Assembly (NCBI GenBank): GCA_028023455.1
Contig: JAQFVV010006451.1
Coordinates: 979,501 to 1,043,500, forward strand
DNA: 64,000 bases
From: Epiperipatus broadwayi
Lineage: Eukaryota > Onychophora > Udeonychophora > Euonychophora > Peripatidae
Direction: 5' to 3'
Part shown: positions 36,866 through 49,137 of the stretch, piece after piece
How the letters are laid out: each line of letters opens with the position of its first letter
Position numbering within the stretch: the first letter of the stretch is position 1
Made by a program: the position numbers and the translations under genes
Notes under the pieces: generated by a model
Told to the model about the DNA's origin: nothing
Seen by the model: the letters and a program-made list of their open reading frames with translations, nothing else
Database searches by the model: none

Positions 36866-37597
36866 CTATGGATTTGTGAAGCTTTGAGTTGGATTTCTGG
36901 AGATGTTTGTTAGAGGGGGTGGTGAGTAAAGTACCTGGTGGGAGCTGTCATCATCAGAGCTTGATTTATCTGAGCGAATTGATTTTCTTTTAATTTTCTT
37001 AATTGTATTTTGGGTATTTGTTGTGTCAATTTTTTGAGGATTTTGAAGTTGATTAGTGTTGTTTTCCTTTTCCTGTTCTTTTGATAGTAGTGTTATTTTA
37101 TTGTCATAAGATTTTTGTTCGAATTTTAGACTTGAGACATTCTCTGTTTGCTGTAACAGTTGTGAATCTTCGATCATGCTGACTTTCGGGTTGGGTGTTT
37201 GATGGATCTTTTCATCTGTTAGGTTAATTCTTGCAGGAGTTGAAGAATTGCAGATAGTTTGTGGTTCACTCTGTTTAGGGTTGTTATCAGTTGTTTTAAG
37301 CTGGTTAGGAGTTATATTGGAAGAATTGTTTTGACATTTTTTGAGTGTATTTTCTTCATCGCCTGGGTTTATCTTGTTCTCTTTAGATGGTTTGGTCATA
37401 TTATCTTCTTTTGTAGAAAGAGTTTGACCTGATATTATTTCTTGGGGATTAGTATAAGTTGTTTCGAATGTTTGATCTTGAGTATTATTAGTTTGCGATC
37501 GGAAGAGGTTTAGGAGCAGTATTTGTTGTTGTTTGGTTCTCTGATTTACTACTATTAGTGTAAAGGTTGACGTTTGTTCTTTCTTGAATATTTTCAT
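36866..37597 (-). pseudogene. LINE ORF1, middle low-complexity segment
   Basis: A 243-codon open segment rich in Asn, Thr, Gln, Ser and Lys, with no recognised domain, ending near SSDDDSSHQVLYSPPP. Its frame differs from that of the upstream zinc-knuckle segment, which it overlaps for about 110 bases (37488-37597). The frame change falls in that overlap. It is presumably the flexible C-terminal half of ORF1. Confidence 0.65.
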
Positions 37598-38945
37598 TTT
37601 GAAATATAGTTTTGGATGTGGAAGGTTTTGTTGGAGGATTTATTTGAATCTGAATATCTGGGTTTGTGAGGTTGCTGTTTGAATTAGTCCTATGTGATGA
37701 TTGTCTATTTAAGGACTTGTTAATAGGTCTACCAGGACATTTGTGAAATTTATTCATTTTAATACCACAGTGTGTGCATATTCTTGCTGCACAGTCTTTA
37801 ATGAGGTGTGTTCTTTGAAGGCAGAAGAAACATTGTGGATGTACTCCTCTGAATGTCAAAACCATAGGAGAGCCTCTTGCTGTAATAATAGTGGGTATGT
37901 CCGTGGGTATAATGTTTTTCTTTAATGTAAGTGTGAAGGTAACTGTATTGGACAGGATTTGATCTTCGAAGTGAGGATTTAATAGGTGTTTAAATTTGCT
38001 AACTGAACCATAATTAATAAGGATGTCTTGTATTTCTTGTTCATTTAAGTGGGCAAGGCAGTTTTGAATTCTGCCAGATAGTGTAACTGGATGGTTCATA
38101 TCTATGGAGCATAGTATATAATTTCCTAAAGATTTGTAGTTATTTTTAAAATTCATTCGGTCTGCCCACGTTTTAAACTCTACGATCACATAGCGGTCAT
38201 TGGGATGATTAAGGATCATGTGAATGCCTCTGCCTAATTGCTTTTGATTGATTAGACTGTAGAGTTGTTCTACAGGGAATTTATATAAAGCACATTGATG
38301 ATTTGTTATGGCTAAAATTAAAGACTTATCGCTGTAATAGTTTGCAAACGATTTATATAGAGAGTTGGGTATCGTTTTGTTGAACTCATTGTTTATTTCT
38401 AGGAACATATCATCGTTAATATTGTTTATATTAAAAGAGACATTTTCCTGCGTGTTTGATTCTTTTTCTATGTCTAATTCTGTGAGATTCAAATATAATT
38501 CGTCGGAAGAGCACACGGCCTTAATATTTTCAGAGATGCTCTCAGAATTTTTTGACCTTACGATATTTGCGTACGTAGTGGGATTTTCCAATATTGATAT
38601 TGAGGTAATTGGTTTAGCTTGCACGTTAGCTGATGTAGCAATGGATTGTTCTGAGCTAAAATCTTTGATTGTTTTAGAATGAAATTTATCAGTTTTATAA
38701 TTTATTTCTTCTTTTTTATTTTTAAATTTACTGTTGACAAACGGTACTGACACAGTACTGGTTTTGTCGACCTCTGGTGGAAAATGTTTTACTTTAAAAA
38801 TTTCGTCGGTATCATTTTGTTGGTAATTTTGTTTATTTCCAGATATAGTTTTAATTGAATTGTTGGGCAAAGGAAATTGCTCATTATAATCTTCTGTGGT
38901 TGAGTAAAGGCTTGGAGAGGTAATGATTGGTTTTCGCTTGATCAA
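37488..38945 (-). pseudogene. LINE ORF1, gag-like with CCHC zinc knuckles
   Basis: The longest open frame in the window, 485 codons. Residues ~1-200 are low-complexity and polar. Residues ~200-365 form a structured part that looks like the RNA-binding region of gag-like ORF1 proteins (YVIVEFKTWADRMNF, VTLSGRIQNCL). Two zinc knuckles follow at ~372-403: C-x2-C-x4-H-x4-C in CFFCLQRTHLIKDC, then a looser CTHCGIKMNKFHKC. The role in the family is to bind the element RNA in a ribonucleoprotein. The first codon of the open segment is TTG. The true start is the ATG at 39212, cut off by in-frame TAG (39006) and TAA (38967). Confidence 0.8.
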
Positions 38946-39005
38946 TAGTTTCGCTTGACGAGATATTTATTCTATTGTTTGTATTAGGGGTAAGTTGAAT
39001 ATTTT

Positions 39006-39212
39006 CTAAACTTTTGTTGAATTTGCAATGGAATTTTCTTTTGATTTACTCATTTGTGGGTTTTTATTTGTTGTAACGGGTGGTTTAGATGCATTTAGAT
39101 TAGATCTAAGGCTATACAATTTACGGCCGATGACCGCATTGTTGGGTTGAATGCTGAGATCGGGGCTTACTTTATTTTTAGTTTTATCGGTTATATTATC
39201 ACTTTCCATCAT
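39006..39212 (-). pseudogene. LINE ORF1, N-terminal segment
   Basis: 68 codons from an ATG (MMESDNITDK..), polar and rich in Asn, Lys and Ser, ending in TAG at 39006-39008. A second in-frame stop (TAA, 38967-38969) separates it from the long ORF1 segment in the same frame. Both stops are single-base-sized lesions, so the copy is old enough to be dead but young enough to keep its frame. Confidence 0.7.
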
Positions 39213-39353
39213 ATAAAATGATTAAAAAGTTGACTTACCTTGAATAACAGACGTAAAGGTAAAGGGACAGTCGTCCCGTCTTCCTAAAACTGTAAAACAC
39301 TAAGGGACGCTTTTTAAGACTAGTTACGAAGATGGCTGCCAAAAGCGGAAGTC
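39213..39353 (-). promoter_or_regulatory. LINE 5' leader and probable internal promoter
   Basis: About 140 bases from the 5' end (GACTTCCGCTTTTGGCAGCC on the minus strand) to the ORF1 ATG. They are markedly richer in GC than their surroundings, as expected for an internal LINE promoter. An AAGATGGCTGCC motif (39329-39340 on the + strand), like a YY1 site, lies within the first ~25 bases. A splice-donor-like CAAGGTAAGT lies near the ATG. Confidence 0.55.
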
Positions 39354-39367
39354 TGATTCCTATTGTT
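39354..39367. repeat. Target-site duplication, 5' side of LINE
   Basis: TGATTCCTATTGTT, identical to 36221-36234. Confidence 0.85.
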
Positions 39368-40653
39368 TAACAATTATTTATTCACAAATTTTACAAACAT
39401 CACGTGGTTTTGTTAAAAAAATTTCCCACTCGTGGAAATCCCTTTGAAAGAATAAAAAAATGGATGTTTTTAATAAATAAATAAAAAAATACATAGCAGC
39501 TTGAATTCAAATCCAGAAATTTGAATGGGAATTGGCTGCTATGAATGAGATTTTGAAGTAAAATAATAATTCTGTAAAAGAGCTTTCCACCGATATCACA
39601 CATTATTTTTATTGATTAGTAATTAATTCTATAATTAAAACTTCCAATAAATTTTACACATTATACACTTCTACACACACATAAAATTCTATCTGAACCA
39701 ATTGCTTAATACTTTGATTGATTCTTGGATCTTTTCTTAGATAATTTGCTTAAATTTAAATTGTAGCATTATAATTCACTGTTAACCGTTATTAAGGAAT
39801 TGACTGTTATAAAAATATGATTGTTTACTTGTCATTCTTTTTTTTTTTTAAGTGCACTTGTCACTCTTATGAAGTTAACCTTACAAATCCTAATCTCCCT
39901 TCTTTCTTTTTCAATCTCTAAACTATTAATAATTATTTATAAAATATTTTTAACAAATAAATTTATCAACTACAATTGTTTCTAATTTAATAAAACTTTA
40001 CTAATTGATACTAAATAAAATAATCACTGTTTATAAAACTTTCCGAATGAATTCTGTTTGTGTGCTAAGTAATTTACATAAATCTATTTGAGCTTTTATT
40101 TTGATTTGACATAGTACCATATAAGAAGCTTATATATTACCATAAAATATATTCTATGAGGAACATTTTAATAAACACTGTTATAATAACTCAGCTTAAA
40201 ATTTTGTAATTGATAGTAGGCTCACTAATATCCAACACTAGAGAGTGCCACTAGACCTATAGCTTAGTGTATGAGTTCACTTATGAGCATCTGAAGTATT
40301 AATGCTTACACAGTTGTGCCATTACTCATAAACATTTAAAATTGTCTCAGATTATGGAGAGCAGAGATTTTTCGAAAATATCAATTAGCTGAGCAACAGT
40401 AAACAAATGCTACAACAGATATAACAATAAACAAAACAAAATTTATTAACAGTTCAAATACAAACTGACCTTTTTGTATATCAGCATATGTATTTGATAT
40501 CTGACAGGTTTAAATATTAATATTATCAACTTTACATTATAATATTACTGTATCACCTCTGAAGTTTATTACTAGATACTCTATTATTTATTTGATTCTC
40601 TTAGATATATTTTTTACGATAAGGTGTGCACACATATGTTTTCACTTTTGTAT
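39368..40653. other. AT-rich DNA, no gene seen
   Basis: No supported feature. The last four bases (GTAT) are the left target duplication of solo LTR C. Confidence 0.6.
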
Positions 40654-42602
40654 TATAACGGTTAGGGAAATCTGAGTCTTACTGTATCTGCCATACAGGG
40701 TGCCACCAGGCTATTGGAACCTGGAAAATTTATATAGTAGGCAGATATGTACTGTTAAGATCTAACTTTTACATATATGTTTGCCGTCAGCCCATGCTAC
40801 TAGCTTGTGGAACAGCAGAGATTTATAATATATAAATTCCTATTTAAAAATATTTTCAATATGAAAAAAATAGAAGAAGCCACTGCCAGTAATAACACAA
40901 ACACAAACATTTATTAAACATATATGTAATTTAGAATTATTATTTTAGTCTAACTTTTACTTTAGAATTTAATTTACATTTTAACTTTTTATTTTAGAAG
41001 TTCGCACAGATGAATTTATTAATATTTTATTAAAGAGTTGAATATGGATAGTCTACATAGATTGTACTCGAAAAAAAAAAATTCTATATCCCTTATTTAA
41101 CTCTACGCCAAAAGTTTGCAGTCAAACCAACGACAGCACAATACCATACTCTCAGGAATGCACATCTGAACAGTATGATTATAGAGAAGAAATTGTCTCT
41201 CATCCAGTACAGGAATGTTACATCTGTCTGGCAAGAAGAACAATAAAAAAAAACTCCATAGGAAGGGATTGTGGTCCTTTTTGCTGACTTACAATCCCAT
41301 TCCATAGGCAAAGGTGGTGATCCATGGAGCAGGGAATACCATCTGTCTCTGATGGTCAATAAGATATAGGCTTATTTTGCCCAAATGTGGCATATAATGT
41401 GATCCTGAACATAGTGGATCTTCATGCTACATTTACAAATTACACCAATACATCCAATCCATTGACCCAATTTAACTGCGAAACAAGTAATCTAAGATTT
41501 ACCCTCCCTTAAACTAACATAACTTTACGAATCTATGCAGCCATTTGTGCCTGACTTAAATTTAACATTATTTAATTAAAAGTTTAGCTTAACAGAAAAA
41601 AAAAATCATAATAAACAAATAAATTAATGGAAACGATTTTTAAAAAAATACATTCAATAAAAATAATTATTAAATAATTTAGTCAAATAGGAAATTCTAT
41701 TTCTATTTAAATATTGAAAAGTTTAGAATTTAGAGTTCTTACTGTTTTGAAATACTGGAAAGTTTTAGAATTAATGTTCATTAGTTATATATAGAGTTCT
41801 TACGGTTTTTAAAAGTTCATCCTTAACAGTTGTTTGCAGTTTGGGATCCAGAGTTAATTCCCCTGATGTCCTGGGGAGACTGTTATGCTGCTGGCCATTT
41901 ATTGATTTATCCAGAGGTCCTTTACTTTAGCTGGTATTTTATTTCCAGGCCCTGATGTCCTGTGGTCCACAATATAGGAAAACGATTGGTCATTTTTCTT
42001 TCTCACTTTTTTTTTAGAAAACTGAAGGAATTGAAAGTGTGTCTTTCAATCCCTTCTCCTTCAACTTTCACCACACTAACACATATAGCACATCTCTTCT
42101 TTCACATCTCTTTCTAATAATTTATTTCCAAACTTTTCCTTTTATATTAAACTTTCGGATTGAGTGGACATTACATCATGATGGTGATGATCCTCTCATT
42201 GAGGTCTGTTTCCTGAGGGACTTCTTGTATTTGCTATTCTGTTCCTATTGTTTTTCTCTCCTATTTGACCTTTAATTATACATTTTGAGATGCCCAAGGG
42301 CTATTTTACTTCGACTAATTGAAAATAATCATTTCCATTTTATACAATAGCACTAATTAAATTTGTACATTCTTTTCAATGATATCTTTTAAATCTTTTA
42401 AATTTTTTTTTTAATTTGGTTTTAAAATACTTTCTTTTTAATAGCTTTCTTTTAATAATTTTTTATCTGTGTGATCTTATATATATATGAGTTTAGATGA
42501 CTTTTAATTTTCAATTTTTAATTCTTAAAAAGAAGTTTTTATTTGCGAACTTTTATTTCTAATTTTATTTATTAGCATGTAACAGCATGTGTTCCTGTTA
42601 CA
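40654..42602 (-). mobile_element. Solo LTR C (A-E family)
   Basis: About 1.95 kb, minus-oriented: 5' end TGTAACAGGAACACATGC, 3' end ..CCTAACCGTTATA on the minus strand. The target duplication is GTAT on both sides (40650-40653, 42603-42606), which is not simple TA repeat and so fixes the 4-bp length. It has the shared blocks GTCTTACTGTATCTGCC, CAGGCTATTGGAACCTGG and GCCCAAGGGCTA, and an AATATAAAAGG TATA-like site (complement, about 42138-42149). No coding sequence. Confidence 0.85.
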
Positions 42603-42606
42603 GTAT

Positions 42607-44689
42607 TAAAAAACAATCTATAACAAAGCCATTTAAATTAATTATAACTGTTCACCCCATAAAGGTCATTACTAAATCAGACCTATACACTGTGAATTAA
42701 ATCGCATGCCACTTTAAACATAAAACAACAATAAATACTCTTAACAACCCAAAGTACAAAGTAAAATATAGTTCATGGTGAGAAATGTCACTACTTGAAG
42801 CAAAGCAAATCATCTAAGAGTACGTCAAGCAGAAATTATATATATATCACAGAAAGACAAGTAAACATACACAAATTTGAGCATGATAGATAAAACACCC
42901 AAGGATCACTATATGAAAATGCACACACATATATATATCAAACTTTTAATTTCAGAAAGCAAACAAAGTAAATAGAACAAATTGTATTCCAATTTAAACA
43001 CAAAATCAATTGTCTGAATTACTTATGTAATATGTGGCCCACATTGCATTAGGCCCACACACATATTGGCTTATATTATCTATTTTTAATACCTTCAGAG
43101 AGACACTAAATTTTTAATTATACTAAATTTGAATTGCTTAAAATAACTAAATCTTTCTTATATTTCTATTTCTTTTAAAACATTTTCTTTATAAGACAGA
43201 TTGTGATTCTTTTAAAACTAAAGTTTGAATGTTAACAATCACACAAATAATTTTAAAATGCTTAAGAAAGAGAAAAAAAACTATTTAAAAAATAAAACTG
43301 ATTTCTCTTATCTCTCAAATATTTAAATCTATAAACTAATTTACTTAACTAAATTAAATATATTAAATGTGCTAAAATTTATGAGCACACAGAGCTGTAG
43401 ATAAAGAAATCTTAAAACATTTTATATATTCATACATTGGAATAATTAGCCACAAAGTCTAAACTTTTTGCTCATTTAACTAAATTAAAAAAAAATCATG
43501 TCTGTATTTTTATAATAGAAATATTTTGAAAATATTTAAAATATACTATGATATCAAATTCACTGAGTTAATTTAGTGTTATAAAAATATTAAAAGTAAC
43601 TTAATATAAAAAATTAATACATAAAATTATTTAAACCAAATTATAAATATAACTGACTTGCTGATAATGAAAGTTTAATAGTTTAACAGATATTTCATAG
43701 AATAAACAGATTATCTTTAAGTTCAAGATTTGGTCGAGCAGATATTTTTTTATAAAAGTGGAATTAGATTTGTGTATATATATTTTCAAAAAGAGAACTC
43801 TTTGGTAGTTTATTAGCATAGTTTTCCACTTATTGATTAACAAATTTTAGTCCCCATTGAGATGGTATGAAATTTATTACTTATTGTTAAGAAGCATTTT
43901 TGTTTATCTGCATATGTGAAGATAGTTGGAAAAGCATTGAATAAAATTCAGTAAGCAGACTTTGACATCATAATGGTTATGGGCTTCAATGTAGTATGTT
44001 CAAGCTTATTAGCCACACACACTAGTTCTTTCAGCTATTGGTAGTGGCACCATGTACTCAATGTTGAGTAGGCAAAAGCAAAGATCAAAAGACAACATTA
44101 TTTATTATATTATTATTACCAATTTTGCAAAACACATTTTTATATTTAAAAAGCCAGCAATTATTTTAATTACCGGTTACAAAATTCTTTAATTAATCAA
44201 GCCAATGATTATTTTCATTACTCATGTTTACAAAATTCTTTAATCAAACAAGCTTTCATGTTTATAGATGTCATCTAGCATCTTAAGTTCTAAAGTATAG
44301 TTAATTGAAATTTAGAATATTTTCAAAGCCTGAAACAAACTTTTAATGAAATTGGTTTTCCAAAAATTTTAATAATAATACAAAATAATTGAGCAAAATT
44401 TTATGAATTATTATTTAATTAAACTTTGTTTTTATAACATAACTTAAAGCAGATTTTTGGAAATAAATTTAATTAAAATGCATTAGTTTCTTTTATTTTT
44501 GAAACTAAATTTAAATTGACTCATTTGATTTTAAACACAGGCCTTTATCAATGTATGTATGTGCTTATATAATGCAAATCTATGTAAAAAACAATCCAGT
44601 TTACAGATCCTAAATTAAATTTATAATTGTCAATTACTATATTTTTAAAATTAAATTAAAGATTGAAATAGATCATCATCTATATGCAT
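42607..44689. other. AT-rich DNA, no gene seen
   Basis: No supported feature. Confidence 0.6.
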
Positions 44690-44866
44690 ATTGGTGAGCA
44701 GCCCATCCAGGTTCATATACTATATGAATAATCACATAGTAATAACAGCTGCAATGACAAGAACGTATGGAGTGGACATTAGGAATTTGCCCTGCTTGGT
44801 TCCTTTAAGGTCTCCAAGAGAAATCAAAAGGTCTCCTTTCAGTCCTTTCTGCAGCCATATATATAT
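44690..44866 (+). repeat. Dispersed repeat R4, copy 2
   Basis: Matches the two halves of the interrupted copy at 4441-4860 without the R3 insert (CACATAGTAATAACAG, TTGCC.TGCTTGGTTC, CTCCTTTCAGTCC). It runs up to the TA tract where the long-LTR element begins. Confidence 0.6.
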
Positions 44867-44870
44867 ATAT

Positions 44871-47800
44871 TGAAGCGGAATCTGAGATTCAGATTGTGCT
44901 TCACAGCCCACTTTAAATCTTCCGCTACCAACCTAAATTCAAACCCTATTCTTGCGTAAATATTCCACTCACTAACACATTTTTTTATCCTTTTGTTTGA
45001 GTATTATTAACTAACATATTTATTAACAAAGATATATGCCTAATAAAAATAATAAATATAGTATTTAAAGAGGGAATACATATGCGCAATAGGGAACAGA
45101 AGATTAATTATAACAAGCTATAATATCAATATATTATATTTTCTGCATTTTGTTATTTTATAAAAGATATAATAAGTATTTATTAATTGCAGCTCAGATA
45201 TCTATAGATATTGTAGAAACAAACATGCTGAGCAAATATTTATTGGAAAAGTTCGTTATATGTAATTTTATAAAATTGTGTTTTTAAATTATTTTTGCTA
45301 TTAAACTCCAATTTTCTTTTAAATCCAATATGGAAGATGCGATTGTAATTAGTCAAAATTAATTAAAGGTAAGAAGCATAATCTTGTATAATATTCTAAC
45401 ATAACTTTAATTAAAAGTTTCTCTAAAATCAAAAGTAGAAACTAAACTTAATTGATTTACTTTTGTTACAAACATTTTTTTTTATCAATTTCATTTCGAA
45501 TTGAAAACTTATCTCACAATGGCATCTTCCAGCACAATGGGTAAATCGTATGTACAAAATCTTTTAAAAAATTAATTGAATTAGATAACAATTAGCAATG
45601 ACCAATCAAAAAAGGATTCCACAAATACCAAGGCATGGAATAATTATGAATTAATTTAGAGAGTAACTAAGACAGTCAATGAGAGCAGTCACCAAAAAAA
45701 TTTGCGTTCGTTAATTTCAATGTGTACTGAGTAAATCTAAGTCGCCTTTCTCGCCATTCGAGATGGCCTTCCCTGGAATCTGTGCCCATGGATCCCCGAT
45801 ACTCATAGACTATAATTATATGCCTATTTGTTAAATAATAAACTTATTGCCTGCCTGAATAACTATGCTTGACAAACTAGATCTAGTCTCCGAGGGAATT
45901 GAAACCATCAAAAGAACCACCACGTTTTACAAAGGTAATCATTTCAAATGCTGCTAGACCTTTAAAATTACCGTGAATAATTTTAACTCTCACCTATCTA
46001 TTTCTTTAAACATTTTGTAAAGCTTTCATTTGTAAAATTTAATATTAGTTATGAATCAATTTGTAAAATTCTTACCTTTTTGTTAATTGTACCTTGTTCT
46101 CTCTATATATAACTTAGCTGTAATCTCTCCTACATTAAACCTCTCCTGAATAATTATTATTTCTAAATTTCACGTCTATGCGGCAATACTTTATTTTCAT
46201 TATTATATTTTATATTTTCATATACTAAATTATATGTCGATAATTTCCCCCAGAATCGCAAATGCTTACGCTATCTCTTAATAAAAGAAAACCTTCCTTA
46301 CTTTTCAGAGAGTAATTAATCTAGTATTTTTTAAAAACAAATTTGTTAGTCTTAGTATAGTGGGTGCCTGCCAGTCTGGGGAAATAAAATCAGAATTTGA
46401 TAATTATTGAACAGTGTTATTTTCAAAAACTAAGTAAAAATCTATTTTCTTAGAAGTGTGTTTTTTTTGGTTAATTAAATAATAGTGCTAACTTCTAAAA
46501 TCTGGAAATAGATTTATATGAATTAAATTAATATTACTTTCTTGAAATCAATAGCCACCACCGACTTTATATATATTTAATAATATGAAAAGTATTTATT
46601 CATTAAAGCATTCAAAACCAAAGATTTATATTATTTATACATTGTGGAAAGTTTATGTGTAGTTTAAAGTAATACATAAAGGGGGGGGGGATCCTTTAGT
46701 TCTATGATCTATATTATATTAGCATTAAATGTAATTCTTCCATATCCACGTAGTAATCAAATCATACCGGTACACTGGGTTGTTATTAATAAAGATAGGC
46801 AATAATTCTTTATTCCTTAGTTAAATATATATATTTATATTAATGCAAGCGTTACGTGTATACCGGCCTTTCGTTATATATATCTTTGTGCTTCATTCAT
46901 TTTTACTTCCAATACCAAGGACAAGGTTTGGCAAACCTTTTTGGATTTCTTCAGCGCGAGATATTATTGCATAGGGTTCGCTCTGGCAAAAGTCCAGCCT
47001 ATGGCAATTCAATAAAGCGCATTCTTCGTTGTTTATGACCCGACTCTGCCGACGTTTGCAGAGAGTCGCCTTCTTTAACTGTGAATTGAAGCATCTTCTT
47101 CGATCTTAGAATAGATCTCTCCATTGCCATCATACACGTACCACTCTCCCATATTTTGTTCTCGTTAAAAGCCTATTAATTCTCCTAAACCGTACTGTTA
47201 TGATTATGCTAAATGGATTGCCATTTTTTTTATATGTTTCATTCACACTTTCAGATACGATATTTCTGCCATTCTTATTATTTCCCAAATTAGCTTCCCA
47301 CACATGTTCTTATATAGCAAATGCAAATATTAATTAAATATAATTATTCTTATCCTCCAACTCAATATACTTAAGTATTGGTACGAGTGCTATTGTTTTA
47401 TTAATGGTGGATTCAAAGAACTTTATGTAACTGTAGTCTAGCGCTATTATTAAAAATCTTACGTATCCCATACAATCAATAAATTATTGACATATAAATA
47501 GCCGCATTAGAATAAAGCCATGAATTATTTGTTATTGATGATTACATACGTTTATTTTATAGCATTGTAAGGGAGGTTAATGTTGTCCAAGGGAGATAAA
47601 CACCCATTTTATTTACATTGTAACACCAATAATGTTTGCAATCATATATATTCCAAGTTGATTTAATAAATCTTAGATCTTTCTAAATATCTAAGTCATT
47701 GTTTCATTTATTGAATAGAAATGAATTTGATGTTATATAAACAAGGTTCCACTTACTAGATGATCGAAAATCGCTAATCATAATATCCTGTACATGAATA

Positions 47801-48034
47801 AAGTTCAAATAATAGTCTTTTTGTGTCATGACTTTGTGATGCAGGCAGGGTAGAAATAAATTAGATCAGTATCATTGGAATTGTTGCTCATAAGTTGGTA
47901 GATCTGAAAAATAGGCAAATAGGGCAGAGTTCATGAATGTTCCTGACTTATGTATCTTGCGCATGACTGGACTTGAGGTACTTTTGCCTAGATGCTAGAT
48001 CTTGTTATATGAACAGACGAAACCGACCGGTACA
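44871..48034 (+). mobile_element. 5' LTR of the gag-only retrotransposon (F)
   Basis: A 3,164-base sequence from TGAAGCGGAATC to GACCGGTACA, repeated directly at 52603-55785. It starts TG, ends CA, and the whole element is flanked by ATAT. It contains a TATA-like CTATATATAAC near 46100 and, in a GC-richer tract, an AATAAA at 47011-47016 followed 25 bases on by a hairpin (47041-47068). A 60-codon frame at 46856-47038 also exists in the other LTR but has no protein signature. LTRs over 3 kb are unusually long. By eye, three sampled stretches differ from the other LTR by 5/70, 3/60 and 0/60. Confidence 0.85.
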
Positions 48035-48909
48035 GGTTTTTTTCCCCAGGTATGGACAGCCAGCCATGGGGCTATTAATTACTTTTACACCCTGCAGAAC
48101 CCAGAATAATGGGTTTCAGTATTGATATAATGTTTTTTTTCCTAAAAAAAAAATAAAAATATATGTAAAAAAAATTTTTTCTTGGTTTGTACACCCAGTT
48201 CAGATGTTTGTTTTTTAAATATTATACACATTAGGTACAAGTCATTACTAATATGCATATAATAGTCCCAATAATGTCAATCATATATGTAATTTTTTTC
48301 CATAAACAATATTCAGTATATATGTGATATTTTATGCTTCTTCCATAAATAATGTTTTGAATATATATGTACACTTTCTTGGTGTGGTGAAAGAAAAGTA
48401 GTGGCATAGTATGTAAAAAAAGATATGTGCTTCAAATAGTAATGACATCTTTAATTACTTTATTATATTATACATCTGAACTGCTCTACAGCTGTCATAA
48501 ATAAAAATATGTATTTATAAAAATGTACAATCATCTGGTAAAATAGTGTTGTAACAATCTACTCCTCTTGACTGGCACCCGGTAGTAATACCATTATAAA
48601 TTTTGTCATTAGGTGGTAGATTGAATAAACTAAAAAAAAATATTAGAAACAATGATTTCAAAAGTTAACAAGTTATATAGAGAGCATTATTTAATAAATC
48701 ACACAATATGTACTCAACTATGTAATGCAAGTTTTGGATATATTTTTAATATGAAGTAATACAATTTTAAGTATGTTTCAGGTGCAAAGGAACAACCAAA
48801 CCTAAAGACCCAGCAAAAACACTGAAGAATGAACAAGAGTAGATTAGATAACAATATGATATTTGAACAGATATATATATATGTCCACAGATGAGCATAT
48901 CTACAGATC

Positions 48910-48960
<51 letters not shown>

Positions 48961-49137
48961 TAAATGTTGGATCTAGAAGTTAATAATGCAAAAGACAGGC
49001 ATGGTAGAACACTAAATATAATGAATCAGGTATAGATTGGGTACAGGTATGGGGGAGCAGAATAAGGGGAAGGCTGTTGGAATGGGGGAGAGGTGTATCA
49101 GGCCATAAATAAATAAAAACAAACAGGAAACCATAAA
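48035..49137 (+). other. Leader of element F, with TA microsatellite
   Basis: About 1.1 kb between the 5' LTR and gag. No tRNA primer-binding site could be recognised directly after the LTR (GGTTTTTTTCCCCAGG..). A TGGCACCCGGTAG at about 48573 is primer-site-like but lies 540 bases inside. A 44-base AT dinucleotide tract runs 48913-48956, the longest in the window. Just before gag there is a purine- and G-rich stretch. Confidence 0.5.

Larger units (their letters stand above)
36235..39353 (-). mobile_element. ORF1-only LINE derivative (HAL1-like)
   Basis: A 3,119-base minus-strand insertion between perfect 14-bp duplications. In element order it has about 140 bases of 5' leader (from 39353), a gag-like ORF1 (39212 to 36615) with CCHC motifs, the first ~53 codons of an ORF2 endonuclease (36608-36447), then about 210 bases of untranslated sequence ending in TTGAAATGAAATG. 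Most of the endonuclease, all of the reverse transcriptase and any RNase H are missing. Because both ends carry the same duplication, this is not the usual 5' truncation: the internal deletion arose before, during or after the insertion. ORF1-only LINEs are known in mammals as HAL1. I found no second copy here. The clade is probably L1/Tx1-like, judged from the ORF2 start and the zinc knuckles. Confidence 0.85.

Noticed and set aside
37743-38682. Plus-strand frames across the LINE ORF1 region (37743-37925, 38365-38682)
   Set aside because: They are antisense shadows of the minus-strand ORF1, which has zinc knuckles and consistent frame.
46856-47038. 60-codon frame conserved in both F LTRs (54608-54790)
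   Set aside because: The two LTRs were identical when inserted, so shared frames prove nothing. The frame lies over the polyadenylation region and has no recognisable domain.
48573-48590. TGGCACCCGGTAG as primer-binding site of element F
   Set aside because: It lies about 540 bases inside the 5' LTR boundary, so it cannot be the primer site of F as bounded here.
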